Of a stretch of DNA of 64,000 bases, positions 63,205 to 64,000 are shown in pieces. Under the pieces are notes generated by a model. That model was not told where the DNA came from. It did no database searches and was given only the letters and a program-made list of their open reading frames with translations. The stretch's first letter is position 1. Each line of letters starts with the position of its first letter. Both the position numbers and the translations under genes were made by a program. The stretch spans positions 161,574,001 through 161,638,000 of the forward strand of contig CM060833.1 in NCBI GenBank assembly GCA_030762175.1. The letters are read 5' to 3'. Source of the stretch: Metallyticus violacea. Lineage: Eukaryota > Arthropoda > Insecta > Mantodea > Metallyticidae.

Positions 63205-64000
63205 CTACCACAATAAAAGAAAATAAAATAAATTCATTCAGTATGGACTAAAAATTGGAATTCATACTATATTCCCTGGCCAACGAAAATTATCATGCAC
63301 TCTGATTAAATTATCTGCAAGTAATACTTTATTCACATTTTGTAAATATGACTGTAGTGACCAATCTGCTAGCCATGCATATGAGCCAAATTGGTTACTC
63401 CATAGACCAAATTCTTGCCATTATCATCTCATCACTCAAGATCATATTTCAGTTGCTAAGTCAGTTGGGTCAAAAAATTGGTTGGTTATGTTTTGTTTAC
63501 TGTGCATTAACTACTTCATGCAAGAAACATTATTATTGTATGTATATATCGAAATGCCATCCTGTGTGTTAACACTAGAACAGAAAATATTTTTGTATGA
63601 TACATATGAAAATAAAATCTTGAAGAATAATGTGGACACAATTTATAGGGAAATTCTCTGGTGCTTCAGCTCCACATAGAGATACTGTTAAGAAAACTTG
63701 TTTCTAGATTACGGTAAAAAGAGTTGATAAATCGTGTAATTCCTAACCAATAATGACATGTTCTAACAAAAGGAAAACCTTGACGGTGGAGAAACAGTAT
63801 AGCATTCTCCAAAGAAATCCTTATATTAAACAGAAAATAAGATCTTCCAAAAGCTTAGCCCAAAATGCTATTAAATTGGTAAATTTGAAGCCTTAAAGAA
63901 TGGTTGTATTAGTTCGAATTATAATTGTTTGACAATGTAAAAGGCATGTTCATTGGGTTTTGTAGAATATTGCTGATTCTCAGATAATACTTTTTTTCTT
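63205..64000. other. Intron sequence leading to the missing 5' exons
   Basis: No upstream exon or repeat is recognised before the window ends. Confidence 0.4.

Noticed and set aside
62816..63226. 136-codon plus-strand ORF
   Set aside because: It is antisense to two CDK11 exons and the short intron between them.
1..64000. Endogenous viral sequence
   Set aside because: No capsid, glycoprotein, integrase or LTR pair was recognised in any frame; all reverse-transcriptase remnants fit PLE or LINE elements.

Overview
The window is animal nuclear DNA, almost certainly from an arthropod and most likely an insect. It is AT-rich and CpG-poor over most of its length, rich in microsatellites and packed with decayed transposable elements. 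The only host gene I can recognise is on the minus strand and spans nearly the whole window: CDK11 (PITSLRE kinase, Pitslre in flies). Eleven coding exons with consistent GT/AG borders and phases run from 63204 down to the stop codon at 46..48 and give 657 residues. The amino terminus lies beyond the right edge and the 3' UTR continues past the left edge. Introns of 2.4 to 21.6 kb, apart from one of 130 bp, fit a large-genome hemimetabolous insect such as a cockroach, termite or stick insect, but the species is a guess.

Layout from left to right (the gene reads right to left). 1..145: last exon and start of the 3' UTR. 145..21725: a 21.6-kb intron with a hAT remnant, two tRNA-derived SINE families (called A and B here), a fold-back near 7-8 kb, a pogo/Tigger remnant, mariner debris and a 247-bp Penelope-like fold-back. 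21919..30320: a DDE-transposase remnant, a Tc1 copy inside a dispersed ~150-bp repeat, and a Penelope-like element (PLE) with an inverted 5' part. 30470..38430: a second inverted PLE, a mariner fragment and a PLE of a second subfamily with a long GIY-YIG ORF. 38548..52321: an antisense PLE with a reverse-transcriptase motif, a long purine tract, MITE-like hairpins and a LINE remnant. 52467..55570: a transposon with 24-bp terminal inverted repeats and an ORF of a widespread but uncharacterised arthropod family. 55860..62691: a second hAT remnant and a mariner with matching ends. Upstream of that are the N-terminal charged exons.

The most interesting signal is the PLE group. At several separate loci the same terminal sequence occurs in inverted orientation around little or much of the element. 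Three insertions are flanked by perfect 12-bp target-site duplications, so the inverted units were inserted whole. Their 3' ends carry hammerhead-like self-cleaving RNA motifs with a palindromic six-base helix III. All these elements lie in introns of CDK11, so its pre-mRNA should contain several long RNA hairpins and, where orientation allows, ribozyme-like motifs.
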